A model generated the notes under the pieces. The model was not told the DNA's origin. It searched no databases and worked only from the letters and a program-made list of their open reading frames with translations. 64,000 nt of DNA from Pistricoccus aurantiacus (GTDB taxonomy: Bacteria; Pseudomonadota; Gammaproteobacteria; Pseudomonadales; Halomonadaceae): positions 1 through 64,000 of the forward strand of contig NZ_CP042382.1 in assembly GCF_007954585.1 (NCBI RefSeq), in the 5' to 3' direction. This document shows, in pieces, positions 8,820-17,597 of this stretch (position 1 is the stretch's first letter; each line of letters opens with the position of its first letter). A program made the position numbers and the translations under genes.

Positions 8820-8864
8820 TTAGACATAGCCCTGTTAGACATAGCCCTGTTAGACATAATCCTG
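8820..8864. repeat. 15-bp tandem repeat over the xsc stop codon
   Basis: Three consecutive 15-bp units start with TTAGACATA (8820, 8835, 8850). The third contains the xsc stop codon. On the coding strand each unit reads like a copy of the last codons and stop (Gln-x-Tyr-Val-stop). Copy 2 of xsc has one further exact unit (15738-15752) and one degenerate unit (from 15722). Confidence 0.8.
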
Positions 8865-10694
8865 ATACTTCTCGAGCAGCCGCACCGGCTTCTTCAAGGC
8901 ATCCCGACGGAACGGGTCGCCCAGCTCGCGGGTACACATGATCTCGACGATGCAGGTCTTACCCTCGTTCATCTGCATGTCGATGGCCTTCTTGAAGGCC
9001 GGGCCCACGTCCTCGAGCTTGTCCACCACCATGCCTTCGGCGCCCATCGCGCGACCGATCTCGGCGAAGCTCTCGTTTTCCAGCTCCCCGGCCACGAAGC
9101 GACGCCCGTAGAAGTCCACCTGGTTCTTCTTCTCCGCGCCCCACTGGCGGTTGTGGAAGACGATGGCGGTCACCGGGATGTTATGACGCACGCAGGTCAT
9201 GGTTTCCATCAGGCTCATGCCCCAGGCGCCGTCACCGCAGTAGGACACCGCGGGACGCTCCGGCGCGGCCACCTTGGCACCGATGATCGTCGGGAAGGCG
9301 TAGCCGCAGTTGCCGAAGCTCATCGGCGCGAAGAAGCTGCGAGGCTTTTCAAAGCGCAGGTAGCTGTTGGCCACGGAGTTGATGTTGCCGATGTCCGTGG
9401 AGACCATGACATCCTTCGGCATGGCTTTCTCGAGCTCGCGCAGCACCTGACGCGGGTGCAGGTACTCGCCGCCGGAGAACGGGGTTTCCTTCTTGTTCTC
9501 TTCGATGACGTCGAGGCTGTAGTCATCCTTCTCGTGAGTCCACTCGTCGAGTTCCTTCTCCCAGGCGTCCTGCTCGCTCTTGATGGTCTGGGCGCGCTCA
9601 TCCTTGTTGCTGTCGCAGGCCAGGTCGCGGCCCTGCAGGCGCTCGGTCAGGGCGATGGCGGCTTCCTTGGCGTCGCCGCAGATGCCCACGGAGATCTTCT
9701 TGACCAGCCCGAGCATCTTGTGGTCGGCGTCGATCTGGATGATCTTGGCGTCCTTCGGCCAGTAGTCCATGCCGTGCTGGGGCAAGGTGCCGAAGGGCCC
9801 GAGACGAGTACCCAGGGCGACCACCACGTCCGCCTGGGCCATCAGCTTCATCGAGGCCTTGGAGCCTTGATAGCCCAGCGGGCCGCACCACAGCGGGTGG
9901 CTGGCGGGGAAGGAGTCGTTGTGCAGGTAGCTGTTGACCACTGGGGCATTGAGCCGCTCGGCCAGCGCCTGGCATTCCTCGACGCCGTCCGCCATCACCA
10001 CGCCGCCGCCGGAGATGATCACCGGGAACTGGGCCTTGGCCAGCAGGTCCGCGGCTTCGTCCAGACTCTTGTGGCCACCCGGACCGCGGTCGAGGCGCAT
10101 CGGGCGGGGAATCTCCACCTCGATCTCGCCGTAGAAGTAGTCCCGCGGAATGTTGAGCTGGGTCGGGCCGATCTCGGACATGGCGCGGTCGAAGCAGCGC
10201 CCGGTGAATTCCGCCATGCGCGCCGGGTGGGTGACGTGGCCCTGGTACTTGGTGAACTCCTGGAACATCGGCAGTTGGTTGCATTCCTGGAAGCCGCCCA
10301 GGCCGATGCCCATGGTGCCGGTTTCCGGGGTGATGATGACCACCGGGGTATGGGCCCAGAAGGCCGCGGCGATGGCGGTCACGCTATTGGAGATGCCGGG
10401 GCCGTTCTGGCCGATCAGCACGCCGTGACGGCCGGACGCGCGGGCGTAACCGTCCGCCATGTGGCCAGAGCCCTGCTCGTGGACCACCGGAATCAGGCGG
10501 ATGCCCGCCGGGGCGAAGATGTCCATGGCATCCATGAACGCCGAGCCCATGATGCCGAACATGTCGGTCACGCCGTTGGCGACCAGGGTTTCGACGAAGG
10601 CTTCCGAGGGCGTCATCTTCTGCACGCCTTCCACGACCTGACGGGTATCTTTTCTGTCCTGGGTGCTCATGGGGTTCCTCCGAGCAGAACACTT
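8835..10694 (-). repeat. 1860-bp direct repeat carrying xsc, copy 1
   Basis: The block 8835-10694 appears identical, base for base, to 15738-17597 (constant offset 6903). It covers the whole xsc gene, its ribosome site and about 14 bp of the upstream tail. Flanking DNA differs on both sides. The two blocks are in the same orientation and enclose the ATPase/VWA pair, the exporter and pta, so recombination between them would delete or amplify that segment. Confidence 0.9.
8850..10670 (-). CDS. xsc: Sulfoacetaldehyde acetyltransferase Xsc (copy 1)
   Basis: A 606-residue ThDP enzyme of the acetolactate-synthase superfamily. It cleaves sulfoacetaldehyde with phosphate to acetyl phosphate and sulfite. 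Three domains are visible: an N-terminal pyrimidine-binding domain with VHEQGSGHMADGYARASG and its catalytic glutamate (about residue 60), a central domain with FPVIISGGGVV, and a C-terminal pyrophosphate domain with YCGDGAWGMSLMETMT. The segment IGPTQLNIPRDYFYGE is typical of Xsc. The ATG at 10670 follows GGAGGAACCCC. It encodes the same protein as 15753-17573. It is divergent from the AAA+/VWA pair across a 330-bp regulatory gap. Confidence 0.97.
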   Translation of the reverse strand: MSTQDRKDTRQVVEGVQKMTPSEAFVETLVANGVTDMFGIMGSAFMDAMDIFAPAGIRLIPVVHEQGSGHMADGYARASGRHGVLIGQNGPGISNSVTAIAAAFWAHTPVVIITPETGTMGIGLGGFQECNQLPMFQEFTKYQGHVTHPARMAEFTGRCFDRAMSEIGPTQLNIPRDYFYGEIEVEIPRPMRLDRGPGGHKSLDEAADLLAKAQFPVIISGGGVVMADGVEECQALAERLNAPVVNSYLHNDSFPASHPLWCGPLGYQGSKASMKLMAQADVVVALGTRLGPFGTLPQHGMDYWPKDAKIIQIDADHKMLGLVKKISVGICGDAKEAAIALTERLQGRDLACDSNKDERAQTIKSEQDAWEKELDEWTHEKDDYSLDVIEENKKETPFSGGEYLHPRQVLRELEKAMPKDVMVSTDIGNINSVANSYLRFEKPRSFFAPMSFGNCGYAFPTIIGAKVAAPERPAVSYCGDGAWGMSLMETMTCVRHNIPVTAIVFHNRQWGAEKKNQVDFYGRRFVAGELENESFAEIGRAMGAEGMVVDKLEDVGPAFKKAIDMQMNEGKTCIVEIMCTRELGDPFRRDALKKPVRLLEKYQDYV

Positions 10695-11000
10695 GTTATC
10701 GCGATGCTGCTCTTAGACAAAATAAAGCAGCGATGATTGACATTATATTCACTTAACGGAACAATCCATTCCGATTATCGGAATGCGTCGCAAGTCTAGA
10801 AGCAAACATGAGCGTCGTCAACCTGCCTGATATTCCAATATTTCAAAAACCGGTATGTTTTGCATCACTAAAAGAAACTGAGCTAGCATACCTTCGAAAA
10901 CGGGCAAACCCGCCCATTTGCTCCATAATAGTAGAAGGCTGCTTTCTTGCACGGCGAGAATCACATCGATATGCCGCCCTGACGACTCGAGGAGACTAGC
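10671..11000. promoter_or_regulatory. Divergent xsc1 / AAA+ control region with an IclR-like operator
   Basis: There is no gene in these 330 bases. A 17-bp perfect palindrome ATTCCGATTATCGGAAT (10768-10784) is preceded by an extra CGGAA half-site (10757-10761). The core TTCCG-N5-CGGAA recurs upstream of xsc copy 2. A second shared element, CAATATTTCAAAAA (10836-10849), also recurs there. The IclR regulator encoded beside xsc copy 2 is the obvious candidate to bind the palindrome (inference). GAGGAG at 10989-10994 is the ribosome site for the GTG start at 11001. Confidence 0.65.
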
Positions 11001-12014
11001 GTGACGGAAATGTACAAAGAGAAACCCGACCAGATGGTATCCGTACGCACGCTGTTCGGAATCGACAGCGACCTGGAAGTGCCGGCGTTCAGCAAACGGG
11101 ATGAGTACGTGCCGGAAATCGACTCGGCCTATCGCTTCAATCCGGATGTCACCCTGGCAATACTGGCCGGATTTACTCGGGATCGTCGGGTGATGGTGCA
11201 AGGGCTTCACGGCACCGGCAAATCGACCCATATCGAACAGGTCGCCGCTCGGCTCAACTGGCCCTGCCTGCGGGTCAATCTGGACGGTCATATCAGTCGC
11301 CTGGACCTGGTGGGCAAGGACACCATCGTCATCCGCGACGGCCTGCAGGTAACGGAGTTTCAGGAAGGCATCGTGCCCTGGTCGCTGCAGCGTCCGGTAG
11401 CGCTGATCTTCGACGAATACGACGCCGGTCGCCCGGACGTGATGTTCGTCATCCAGCGCATCCTGGAGCGAGACGGCAGTTTCACCCTGCTCGACCAGAA
11501 CCGGGTCATTCATCCTCATCCGTATTTTCGGCTGTTCGCCACCGCCAACACCGTGGGCCTGGGCAACTTGAGCGGCATGTATCACGGCACCCAGGTGCTC
11601 AACCATGCTCAGATCGACCGCTGGAACATCGTCGCCAAGCTCGATTACCTGCCTCGGGAGGAAGAGATCGAGATCGTCGTCGCCCGTGTGCCCAGCAAGA
11701 ACACGGAACGAGGCCGCAAACTGATCGATTCCATGGTGGCGGTGGCGGACCTGACCCGCAAGGGTTTTGCCGCCGGCGATCTTTCCACCCTGATGTCACC
11801 GCGCACGGTGATCACCTGGGCGGAGAACTGCGAAATCTTTCGCAACCCGGCCCGAGCCTTCCGGCTGTCGTTTCTCAACAAGTGCGACGAGGCGGAGCGC
11901 CCCTTGGTGGCGGAATACTACCAGCGCTGCTTCGGCGAGGAGCTTTCCTCCTCCTATCTCAATAGCGAGGAAAACCTGAGCAATCTCGGCAGCGAGGAAG
12001 GAGCCGCCTCGTGA
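11001..12014 (+). CDS. MoxR/CobS-type AAA+ ATPase
   Basis: A 337-residue AAA+ ATPase of the CobS branch of the MoxR clade. Walker A is GLHGTGKST (residues 68-76), Walker B is PVALIFDEY (132-140), and a sensor-1 segment reads LFATANTVGLGN. CobS with CobT energises CobN in cobaltochelatase, but no cobN or cobalamin gene is present. Related AAA+/VWA pairs (NorQ/NorD, CbbQ/CbbO) activate unrelated metalloenzymes. It starts at a GTG after a strong ribosome site and overlaps the VWA gene by 4 bases (GTGA). Placement between two xsc genes suggests a role in sulfonate degradation, perhaps maturation of a neighbouring enzyme; this is inference. Confidence 0.85.
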   Translation: MTEMYKEKPDQMVSVRTLFGIDSDLEVPAFSKRDEYVPEIDSAYRFNPDVTLAILAGFTRDRRVMVQGLHGTGKSTHIEQVAARLNWPCLRVNLDGHISRLDLVGKDTIVIRDGLQVTEFQEGIVPWSLQRPVALIFDEYDAGRPDVMFVIQRILERDGSFTLLDQNRVIHPHPYFRLFATANTVGLGNLSGMYHGTQVLNHAQIDRWNIVAKLDYLPREEEIEIVVARVPSKNTERGRKLIDSMVAVADLTRKGFAAGDLSTLMSPRTVITWAENCEIFRNPARAFRLSFLNKCDEAERPLVAEYYQRCFGEELSSSYLNSEENLSNLGSEEGAAS

Positions 12015-13732
12015 TTTCCGTGCAGCAGCTGGCAAGGCGCCAGCAGCGTATCGAAGAGCTTTGCAGCGCCTCCCTGCGGGCGCTCACCGGCGACCGCGAT
12101 CTGCACTATCGCGGCCATCGCCTGCACCACGCGGGCAAGCCGATTCCCGTACACGTGCCGCATCTGCGCCTGGCGGATGACAGCCTGGACTTCGTCGCCT
12201 ATCGCGGCGTCGCCGACGCCACGGCGCTGCGCCTGCTGCACAGCGACCCAAAGCTGCACCGTTCATTGTGTCCGGAAGACCCCATCGCTCGACTGATCTT
12301 CGAACTGCTCGAGCAGCTCAGAGTCGAATCCCTGGTACCCAGCGACATGCCCGGCATGGCGCGTAATATCGAGCAGCGTTTCAGCGAATGGACGGATGAC
12401 TTTCACAACTCGCGGCTGACCGAAGGCATCATCGGCCGTCTGGCCTACGCGGTAGCGCTGATCTGCTGGTCGCGGATCAATGCAAAGCCCTTGGCGGATG
12501 AAACCGGCGATTTGATCGAAACCACTCGGGGCCGCCTGGTGCCGGTCATCGGCCACGCCCTGGCCGGACTGCGGCGCACACGCCAGGATCAGGCCGCCTT
12601 CGCCGAGCATGCCCTGGAAATCGCCCGGGTCACCGCCAGCATGGTGCAACAGGCCCGGGACGAACTGGGTGGCAATGAAGAACAGAAAGACGACGACAAT
12701 CCCCCGCCCTTTTCCCTGATGCTGGATTTCGACGAGGAAGAGGAGGAAGGTTTCACCACCGCGCTCTCCGGCGACAGCAAGGCCTTCAGCGAAGCGGATC
12801 AGCAATATCGTATCTTTACCAACGCCTATGACAGCGAGGTCTACGCCGGCGAGGCGGTGCGGGAGGCGCAGTTGGAGGAGTTTCGCGCACGCCTGGATCG
12901 CGGCCTTCAGGATGTCGGAGTCAACGTGCGTCGTCTCGGTCGGATATTCGCCGCTCAACTGAGCGAGCCGGAACGAGACGGCTGGAGCTTCGGTGAAGAA
13001 GAAGGCCATATCGACGGTCGGCGTCTGGCGCAGTTGGTCAGTTCTCCCACGGAGCGCCGGCTGTTCCGGCTCGAGCAGTACAAGCCCCACACTAACTGCG
13101 TGGTAAGCTTCCTCATCGACTGTTCCGGCTCGATGAAGACCTACAGCTTTCCCCTGGCGATGACCCTGGACCTCCTGACCCGCAGCCTCGACATGGCCGG
13201 AGTCACCACGGAAATACTCGGCTTCACTACCGGCGCCTGGAACGGCGGGCGCGCCCAGCAGGACTGGCTGCGCCAAGGACGCCCCCATCATCCCGGGCGA
13301 CTCAACGAGGTGCGCTACCTGATCTTCAAGGAGGCCGCCCAGCAGTGGCGACGTACTCGGCGCAATATTGGCGCCCTGCTCAGGTTCGACCTGTACCGGG
13401 AAGGCATCGACGGCGAAGCGGTGGACTGGGCCTGCGCCCGCCTGCTGGGACGAGACGAGACCCGGCGTATTCTCGTGGTGGTCTCCGACGGCTGCCCCAT
13501 GGATACCGCGACCAATCTGGCCAACGACAAGTTCTATCTGGATAACCACCTGAAGAACGTGGTGGCCCGACACGAACGCCAGGGCACCATCGAGATTCGC
13601 GGCCTCGGCGTCGGTCTCGACCTGAGCCCTTTCTACAGCAACAGCCTGGCGGTGGATCTCGCCCGCCCGCTGGACAACGAGCTATTCTTCGAGATCAGCC
13701 AGCTGATCACCGGGCATCTGCGGCAGCGCTGA
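12011..13732 (+). CDS. CobT-like VWA-domain protein, partner of the AAA+ ATPase
   Basis: A 573-residue protein with a largely helical N-terminal half, a short acidic stretch in the middle (FDEEEEEGF, about residues 238-246), and a C-terminal von Willebrand A domain. The metal-ion-dependent adhesion site is DCSGSM starting at Asp370, and ETRRILVVVSDGCPMD supplies the later aspartate. This is the architecture of CobT, which docks a CobS-type hexamer to its substrate. Translation is coupled to the ATPase gene. It ends 20 bp from the convergent exporter gene. Its natural client is unknown. Confidence 0.85.
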   Translation: MISVQQLARRQQRIEELCSASLRALTGDRDLHYRGHRLHHAGKPIPVHVPHLRLADDSLDFVAYRGVADATALRLLHSDPKLHRSLCPEDPIARLIFELLEQLRVESLVPSDMPGMARNIEQRFSEWTDDFHNSRLTEGIIGRLAYAVALICWSRINAKPLADETGDLIETTRGRLVPVIGHALAGLRRTRQDQAAFAEHALEIARVTASMVQQARDELGGNEEQKDDDNPPPFSLMLDFDEEEEEGFTTALSGDSKAFSEADQQYRIFTNAYDSEVYAGEAVREAQLEEFRARLDRGLQDVGVNVRRLGRIFAAQLSEPERDGWSFGEEEGHIDGRRLAQLVSSPTERRLFRLEQYKPHTNCVVSFLIDCSGSMKTYSFPLAMTLDLLTRSLDMAGVTTEILGFTTGAWNGGRAQQDWLRQGRPHHPGRLNEVRYLIFKEAAQQWRRTRRNIGALLRFDLYREGIDGEAVDWACARLLGRDETRRILVVVSDGCPMDTATNLANDKFYLDNHLKNVVARHERQGTIEIRGLGVGLDLSPFYSNSLAVDLARPLDNELFFEISQLITGHLRQR

Positions 13733-13752
13733 GGGCCGGGGCCAAGGCATTA

Positions 13753-14514
13753 TCAAGCGAGGAGCTTACCAAGTTCCGGCAGAATCAAACTGGCGCCGAT
13801 GCCCAGTAGTACCAGGAACACCAGCCGGCGCATGGTTCGAGCGGAGAGGGGCGGCGGAAAACGTCGCCCCAGATAAGTGGCCAGCGCGATCAAGGGGATT
13901 CCCCAGGCGGTCAGCAGCAGTACCTGGGCATCGAGACCGCCCTGCCAGCCGACAAACAGGGTACGCATCAGCGCGGAGATGGCAAAGAACATGATCAGCA
14001 TGTTGCGGATGCTGATCAGTGAAAAGGGCTGCCGGTAGCACTGATAGATCAGCGGCGGCCCGGCGATGCCGAACAGGCCACCGCATAGGCCAGACAACAA
14101 GCCGCTGACGAAGAAGCTCGACTTGCCCGACGGCTCGCCCTGGCGGCTGGGCCGCATGATCAGGCTGGCGCCGCCGTAGATGATGATCGCTCCCAGCGCC
14201 AGACGCAGCAGGGTCGAGGCACTCTCGCTCAGATAGCCGAGCAGCAGCACCCCGGCGAGAATCGACGGAACGAGCGCAACGATTACCGCCCCGGCCGCCG
14301 GCCAATGCACGTGCTGAAGCTTGCCCGGCAACGCTACCGCACTATTGACCAGAGTCATCAGGCTGACCACCGCCGCCACCGTTGCCACGGACGCGATCCC
14401 CAGGGCGCTGGTGACGCCGATCACGATCATGCCCAGTCCGAAGCCGGTCACGGTCTGAAAGTAGCCGGCAACGAAGGCCACCAGCAGATAAGGCCCCAGG
14501 GTTTCAATGCTCAT
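13753..14514 (-). CDS. safE: TauE/SafE-family sulfite/sulfonate exporter
   Basis: About 253 residues with seven or eight hydrophobic helices and the family repeats GYFQTVTGFGLGMIVIG near the N-terminus and GLLSGLCGGLFGIAGPPLI in the middle. TauE/SafE proteins export sulfite released by Xsc. It directly follows pta on the minus strand, forming an xsc2-pta-safE operon. The start MSIETLGPY at 14514 begins just before the first helix; an alternative ATG at 14541 would add nine residues and neither has a strong ribosome site. Confidence 0.85.
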   Translation of the reverse strand: MSIETLGPYLLVAFVAGYFQTVTGFGLGMIVIGVTSALGIASVATVAAVVSLMTLVNSAVALPGKLQHVHWPAAGAVIVALVPSILAGVLLLGYLSESASTLLRLALGAIIIYGGASLIMRPSRQGEPSGKSSFFVSGLLSGLCGGLFGIAGPPLIYQCYRQPFSLISIRNMLIMFFAISALMRTLFVGWQGGLDAQVLLLTAWGIPLIALATYLGRRFPPPLSARTMRRLVFLVLLGIGASLILPELGKLLA

Positions 14515-14557
14515 GGCGAGTGCGCTTTCGCATCGCCGCATGTCCTGAAGACGTCCT

Positions 14558-15568
14558 TCACGAGCCGGTCTCTTGAGTGGCGGCCTGAACCGCGGTGACC
14601 GCGATCACGTTGTAGACGTCCTCGGCGCTGCAGCCTCGGGACAGGTCGTTGGCGGGCTTGGCCAGGCCTTGCAGCAGAGGGCCGATGGCCTTGGCGCCCC
14701 CGATGCGCTCGGCAAGCTTGTAGCCGATATTGCCTGCCTCCAGGCTGGGGAAGACCAACACGTTGGCCTCTCCCTTGACCCGAGATTCCGGCAGCTTGCG
14801 CCTGGCGATGTCCGGCACGATGGCGGCGTCGAGCTGCACGTCTTCATCGATGGCCAGCCCCGGGCGCTCTGCCTTCACCTGCCGCGCCGCTTCGACCACC
14901 TTGTCCACCGCCGGATGCTTGGCGCTGCCGCTGGTCGAGAACGACAGCATCGCCACCCGCGGCTCCTCATCGAGCAGGGCCTTCGCGCTATCCGCGGCGG
15001 CCAAGGCAATGTTGGCCAACTCCTGGGCATTCGGCGCGATTACCAGGCCGCAGTCCGAGAAGATCATGCCTCCCTGACGGGGATGATGCGGCTCTTCCAG
15101 AATCATCAGAAAGAAGCTCGACACCAGAGGCGTGCCGGGCTTGACCCCTACCAGTTGGATGGCGCTGCGGACCACGTCCGCGGTAGTATGCACCGCCCCG
15201 GCCACGCTGCCGTCCGCATGGCCTTCCCGCACCATCAGATCGGCGAATACCAGGGGCTTGAGCACTTCCTGCCGGGCCTTGTCCTGGGTCATGCCCTTCT
15301 TCTGGCGCAGCTGGAAAAGCGCCTCCGCCAGTTCATCCGCCAGCGCCGCCTCTTGCGGGTCAAGCACTTCGACCGCGGCGAGATCGCGATTGATCTCCGC
15401 AGCGGTCTTCTCGATGGCCGTGCGGTCGCCGACCAGGGTAATACGCGCCAGGCCGTCTTTCGCGGCCCGGGTGGCGGCTTCCAGAACCCGCGCATCGTCG
15501 CCTTCGCACAGCACGATATGCCGCTTGGCCTTTTTTGCGCGCTGCATGATGTGTTCGAGGGCTTGCAT
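14558..15568 (-). CDS. pta: Phosphate acetyltransferase Pta
   Basis: A 336-residue single-domain phosphotransacetylase, lacking the N-terminal DRTGG/CobQ-like extension of the long E. coli type. It converts acetyl phosphate from Xsc to acetyl-CoA. Visible family segments include REGHADGSVAGAVHTTADV, the glycine-rich SFSTSGSAKHPAV and LVFPSLEAGNIGYKL. The start MQALEHIM at 15568 follows AAGGAG by nine bases. An ATG closer to the ribosome site (MPTMQAL) has no spacing and is unlikely. It is 184 bp downstream of xsc copy 2 with a hairpin between them. Confidence 0.93.
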   Translation of the reverse strand: MQALEHIMQRAKKAKRHIVLCEGDDARVLEAATRAAKDGLARITLVGDRTAIEKTAAEINRDLAAVEVLDPQEAALADELAEALFQLRQKKGMTQDKARQEVLKPLVFADLMVREGHADGSVAGAVHTTADVVRSAIQLVGVKPGTPLVSSFFLMILEEPHHPRQGGMIFSDCGLVIAPNAQELANIALAAADSAKALLDEEPRVAMLSFSTSGSAKHPAVDKVVEAARQVKAERPGLAIDEDVQLDAAIVPDIARRKLPESRVKGEANVLVFPSLEAGNIGYKLAERIGGAKAIGPLLQGLAKPANDLSRGCSAEDVYNVIAVTAVQAATQETGS

Positions 15569-15617
15569 CGTTGGCATCTCCTTTGTAATAAAACCCATGC
15601 CGATGAGCATACACAAT

Positions 15618-15655
15618 ATCGCCCCCGAGGCAGACTCCGCTGCTTCGGGGGCGAT
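15618..15655 (-). terminator. Strong hairpin between xsc2 and pta
   Basis: ATCGCCCCCGAGGCAG and CTGCTTCGGGGGCGAT form a 16-bp stem with one G-T wobble and a 6-base loop. No U-run follows on the minus strand (ATATTG), so it may only attenuate or protect the xsc2 message. Confidence 0.6.
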
Positions 15656-15737
15656 TTCAGTACAGGTCATCCCGCCTCATAAGAAAAGGGATGATTCATG
15701 TCTTGTTAGAAATCGTCTTGTTTAGACACCTTCCTGA

Positions 15738-17597
15738 TTAGACATAGCCCTGTTAGACATAATCCTGATACTTCTCGAGCAGCCGCACCGGCTTCTTCAA
15801 GGCATCCCGACGGAACGGGTCGCCCAGCTCGCGGGTACACATGATCTCGACGATGCAGGTCTTACCCTCGTTCATCTGCATGTCGATGGCCTTCTTGAAG
15901 GCCGGGCCCACGTCCTCGAGCTTGTCCACCACCATGCCTTCGGCGCCCATCGCGCGACCGATCTCGGCGAAGCTCTCGTTTTCCAGCTCCCCGGCCACGA
16001 AGCGACGCCCGTAGAAGTCCACCTGGTTCTTCTTCTCCGCGCCCCACTGGCGGTTGTGGAAGACGATGGCGGTCACCGGGATGTTATGACGCACGCAGGT
16101 CATGGTTTCCATCAGGCTCATGCCCCAGGCGCCGTCACCGCAGTAGGACACCGCGGGACGCTCCGGCGCGGCCACCTTGGCACCGATGATCGTCGGGAAG
16201 GCGTAGCCGCAGTTGCCGAAGCTCATCGGCGCGAAGAAGCTGCGAGGCTTTTCAAAGCGCAGGTAGCTGTTGGCCACGGAGTTGATGTTGCCGATGTCCG
16301 TGGAGACCATGACATCCTTCGGCATGGCTTTCTCGAGCTCGCGCAGCACCTGACGCGGGTGCAGGTACTCGCCGCCGGAGAACGGGGTTTCCTTCTTGTT
16401 CTCTTCGATGACGTCGAGGCTGTAGTCATCCTTCTCGTGAGTCCACTCGTCGAGTTCCTTCTCCCAGGCGTCCTGCTCGCTCTTGATGGTCTGGGCGCGC
16501 TCATCCTTGTTGCTGTCGCAGGCCAGGTCGCGGCCCTGCAGGCGCTCGGTCAGGGCGATGGCGGCTTCCTTGGCGTCGCCGCAGATGCCCACGGAGATCT
16601 TCTTGACCAGCCCGAGCATCTTGTGGTCGGCGTCGATCTGGATGATCTTGGCGTCCTTCGGCCAGTAGTCCATGCCGTGCTGGGGCAAGGTGCCGAAGGG
16701 CCCGAGACGAGTACCCAGGGCGACCACCACGTCCGCCTGGGCCATCAGCTTCATCGAGGCCTTGGAGCCTTGATAGCCCAGCGGGCCGCACCACAGCGGG
16801 TGGCTGGCGGGGAAGGAGTCGTTGTGCAGGTAGCTGTTGACCACTGGGGCATTGAGCCGCTCGGCCAGCGCCTGGCATTCCTCGACGCCGTCCGCCATCA
16901 CCACGCCGCCGCCGGAGATGATCACCGGGAACTGGGCCTTGGCCAGCAGGTCCGCGGCTTCGTCCAGACTCTTGTGGCCACCCGGACCGCGGTCGAGGCG
17001 CATCGGGCGGGGAATCTCCACCTCGATCTCGCCGTAGAAGTAGTCCCGCGGAATGTTGAGCTGGGTCGGGCCGATCTCGGACATGGCGCGGTCGAAGCAG
17101 CGCCCGGTGAATTCCGCCATGCGCGCCGGGTGGGTGACGTGGCCCTGGTACTTGGTGAACTCCTGGAACATCGGCAGTTGGTTGCATTCCTGGAAGCCGC
17201 CCAGGCCGATGCCCATGGTGCCGGTTTCCGGGGTGATGATGACCACCGGGGTATGGGCCCAGAAGGCCGCGGCGATGGCGGTCACGCTATTGGAGATGCC
17301 GGGGCCGTTCTGGCCGATCAGCACGCCGTGACGGCCGGACGCGCGGGCGTAACCGTCCGCCATGTGGCCAGAGCCCTGCTCGTGGACCACCGGAATCAGG
17401 CGGATGCCCGCCGGGGCGAAGATGTCCATGGCATCCATGAACGCCGAGCCCATGATGCCGAACATGTCGGTCACGCCGTTGGCGACCAGGGTTTCGACGA
17501 AGGCTTCCGAGGGCGTCATCTTCTGCACGCCTTCCACGACCTGACGGGTATCTTTTCTGTCCTGGGTGCTCATGGGGTTCCTCCGAGCAGAACACTT
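15738..17597 (-). repeat. 1860-bp direct repeat carrying xsc, copy 2
   Basis: This is the second copy of the block at 8835-10694, same orientation and apparently without differences. The upstream boundary is ...CAGAACACTT, after which the two promoters diverge. Confidence 0.9.
15753..17573 (-). CDS. xsc: Sulfoacetaldehyde acetyltransferase Xsc (copy 2)
   Basis: Encodes the same 606-residue ThDP enzyme as copy 1, with no amino-acid difference found. The start MSTQDRK at 17573 matches copy 1; the open frame extends upstream to 17615 but that part lies outside the repeat and lacks a ribosome site. Unlike copy 1, this copy heads an xsc-pta-safE operon, the usual arrangement, and is divergent from an IclR regulator. 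It is probably the ancestral copy, with copy 1 arising by duplication (inference). Confidence 0.97.
   Translation of the reverse strand: MSTQDRKDTRQVVEGVQKMTPSEAFVETLVANGVTDMFGIMGSAFMDAMDIFAPAGIRLIPVVHEQGSGHMADGYARASGRHGVLIGQNGPGISNSVTAIAAAFWAHTPVVIITPETGTMGIGLGGFQECNQLPMFQEFTKYQGHVTHPARMAEFTGRCFDRAMSEIGPTQLNIPRDYFYGEIEVEIPRPMRLDRGPGGHKSLDEAADLLAKAQFPVIISGGGVVMADGVEECQALAERLNAPVVNSYLHNDSFPASHPLWCGPLGYQGSKASMKLMAQADVVVALGTRLGPFGTLPQHGMDYWPKDAKIIQIDADHKMLGLVKKISVGICGDAKEAAIALTERLQGRDLACDSNKDERAQTIKSEQDAWEKELDEWTHEKDDYSLDVIEENKKETPFSGGEYLHPRQVLRELEKAMPKDVMVSTDIGNINSVANSYLRFEKPRSFFAPMSFGNCGYAFPTIIGAKVAAPERPAVSYCGDGAWGMSLMETMTCVRHNIPVTAIVFHNRQWGAEKKNQVDFYGRRFVAGELENESFAEIGRAMGAEGMVVDKLEDVGPAFKKAIDMQMNEGKTCIVEIMCTRELGDPFRRDALKKPVRLLEKYQDYV

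Noticed and set aside
9153-10736. Long open frame of 527 codons opposite xsc copy 1 (and a twin opposite copy 2)
   Set aside because: It is antisense to a certain xsc gene, is rich in His/Asp/Gly/Val as expected for a shadow of GC-rich coding DNA, and resembles no family.
10900-10925. Small GC-rich inverted repeat near the AAA+ gene (GGGC..CCCG)
   Set aside because: Short stem and no U-run; not distinguishable from chance.
11001-13732. Cobaltochelatase CobS and CobT for cobalamin synthesis
   Set aside because: No cobN or other cobalamin gene is in the window, and the genes are embedded in a sulfonate cluster; only the family relationship is retained.
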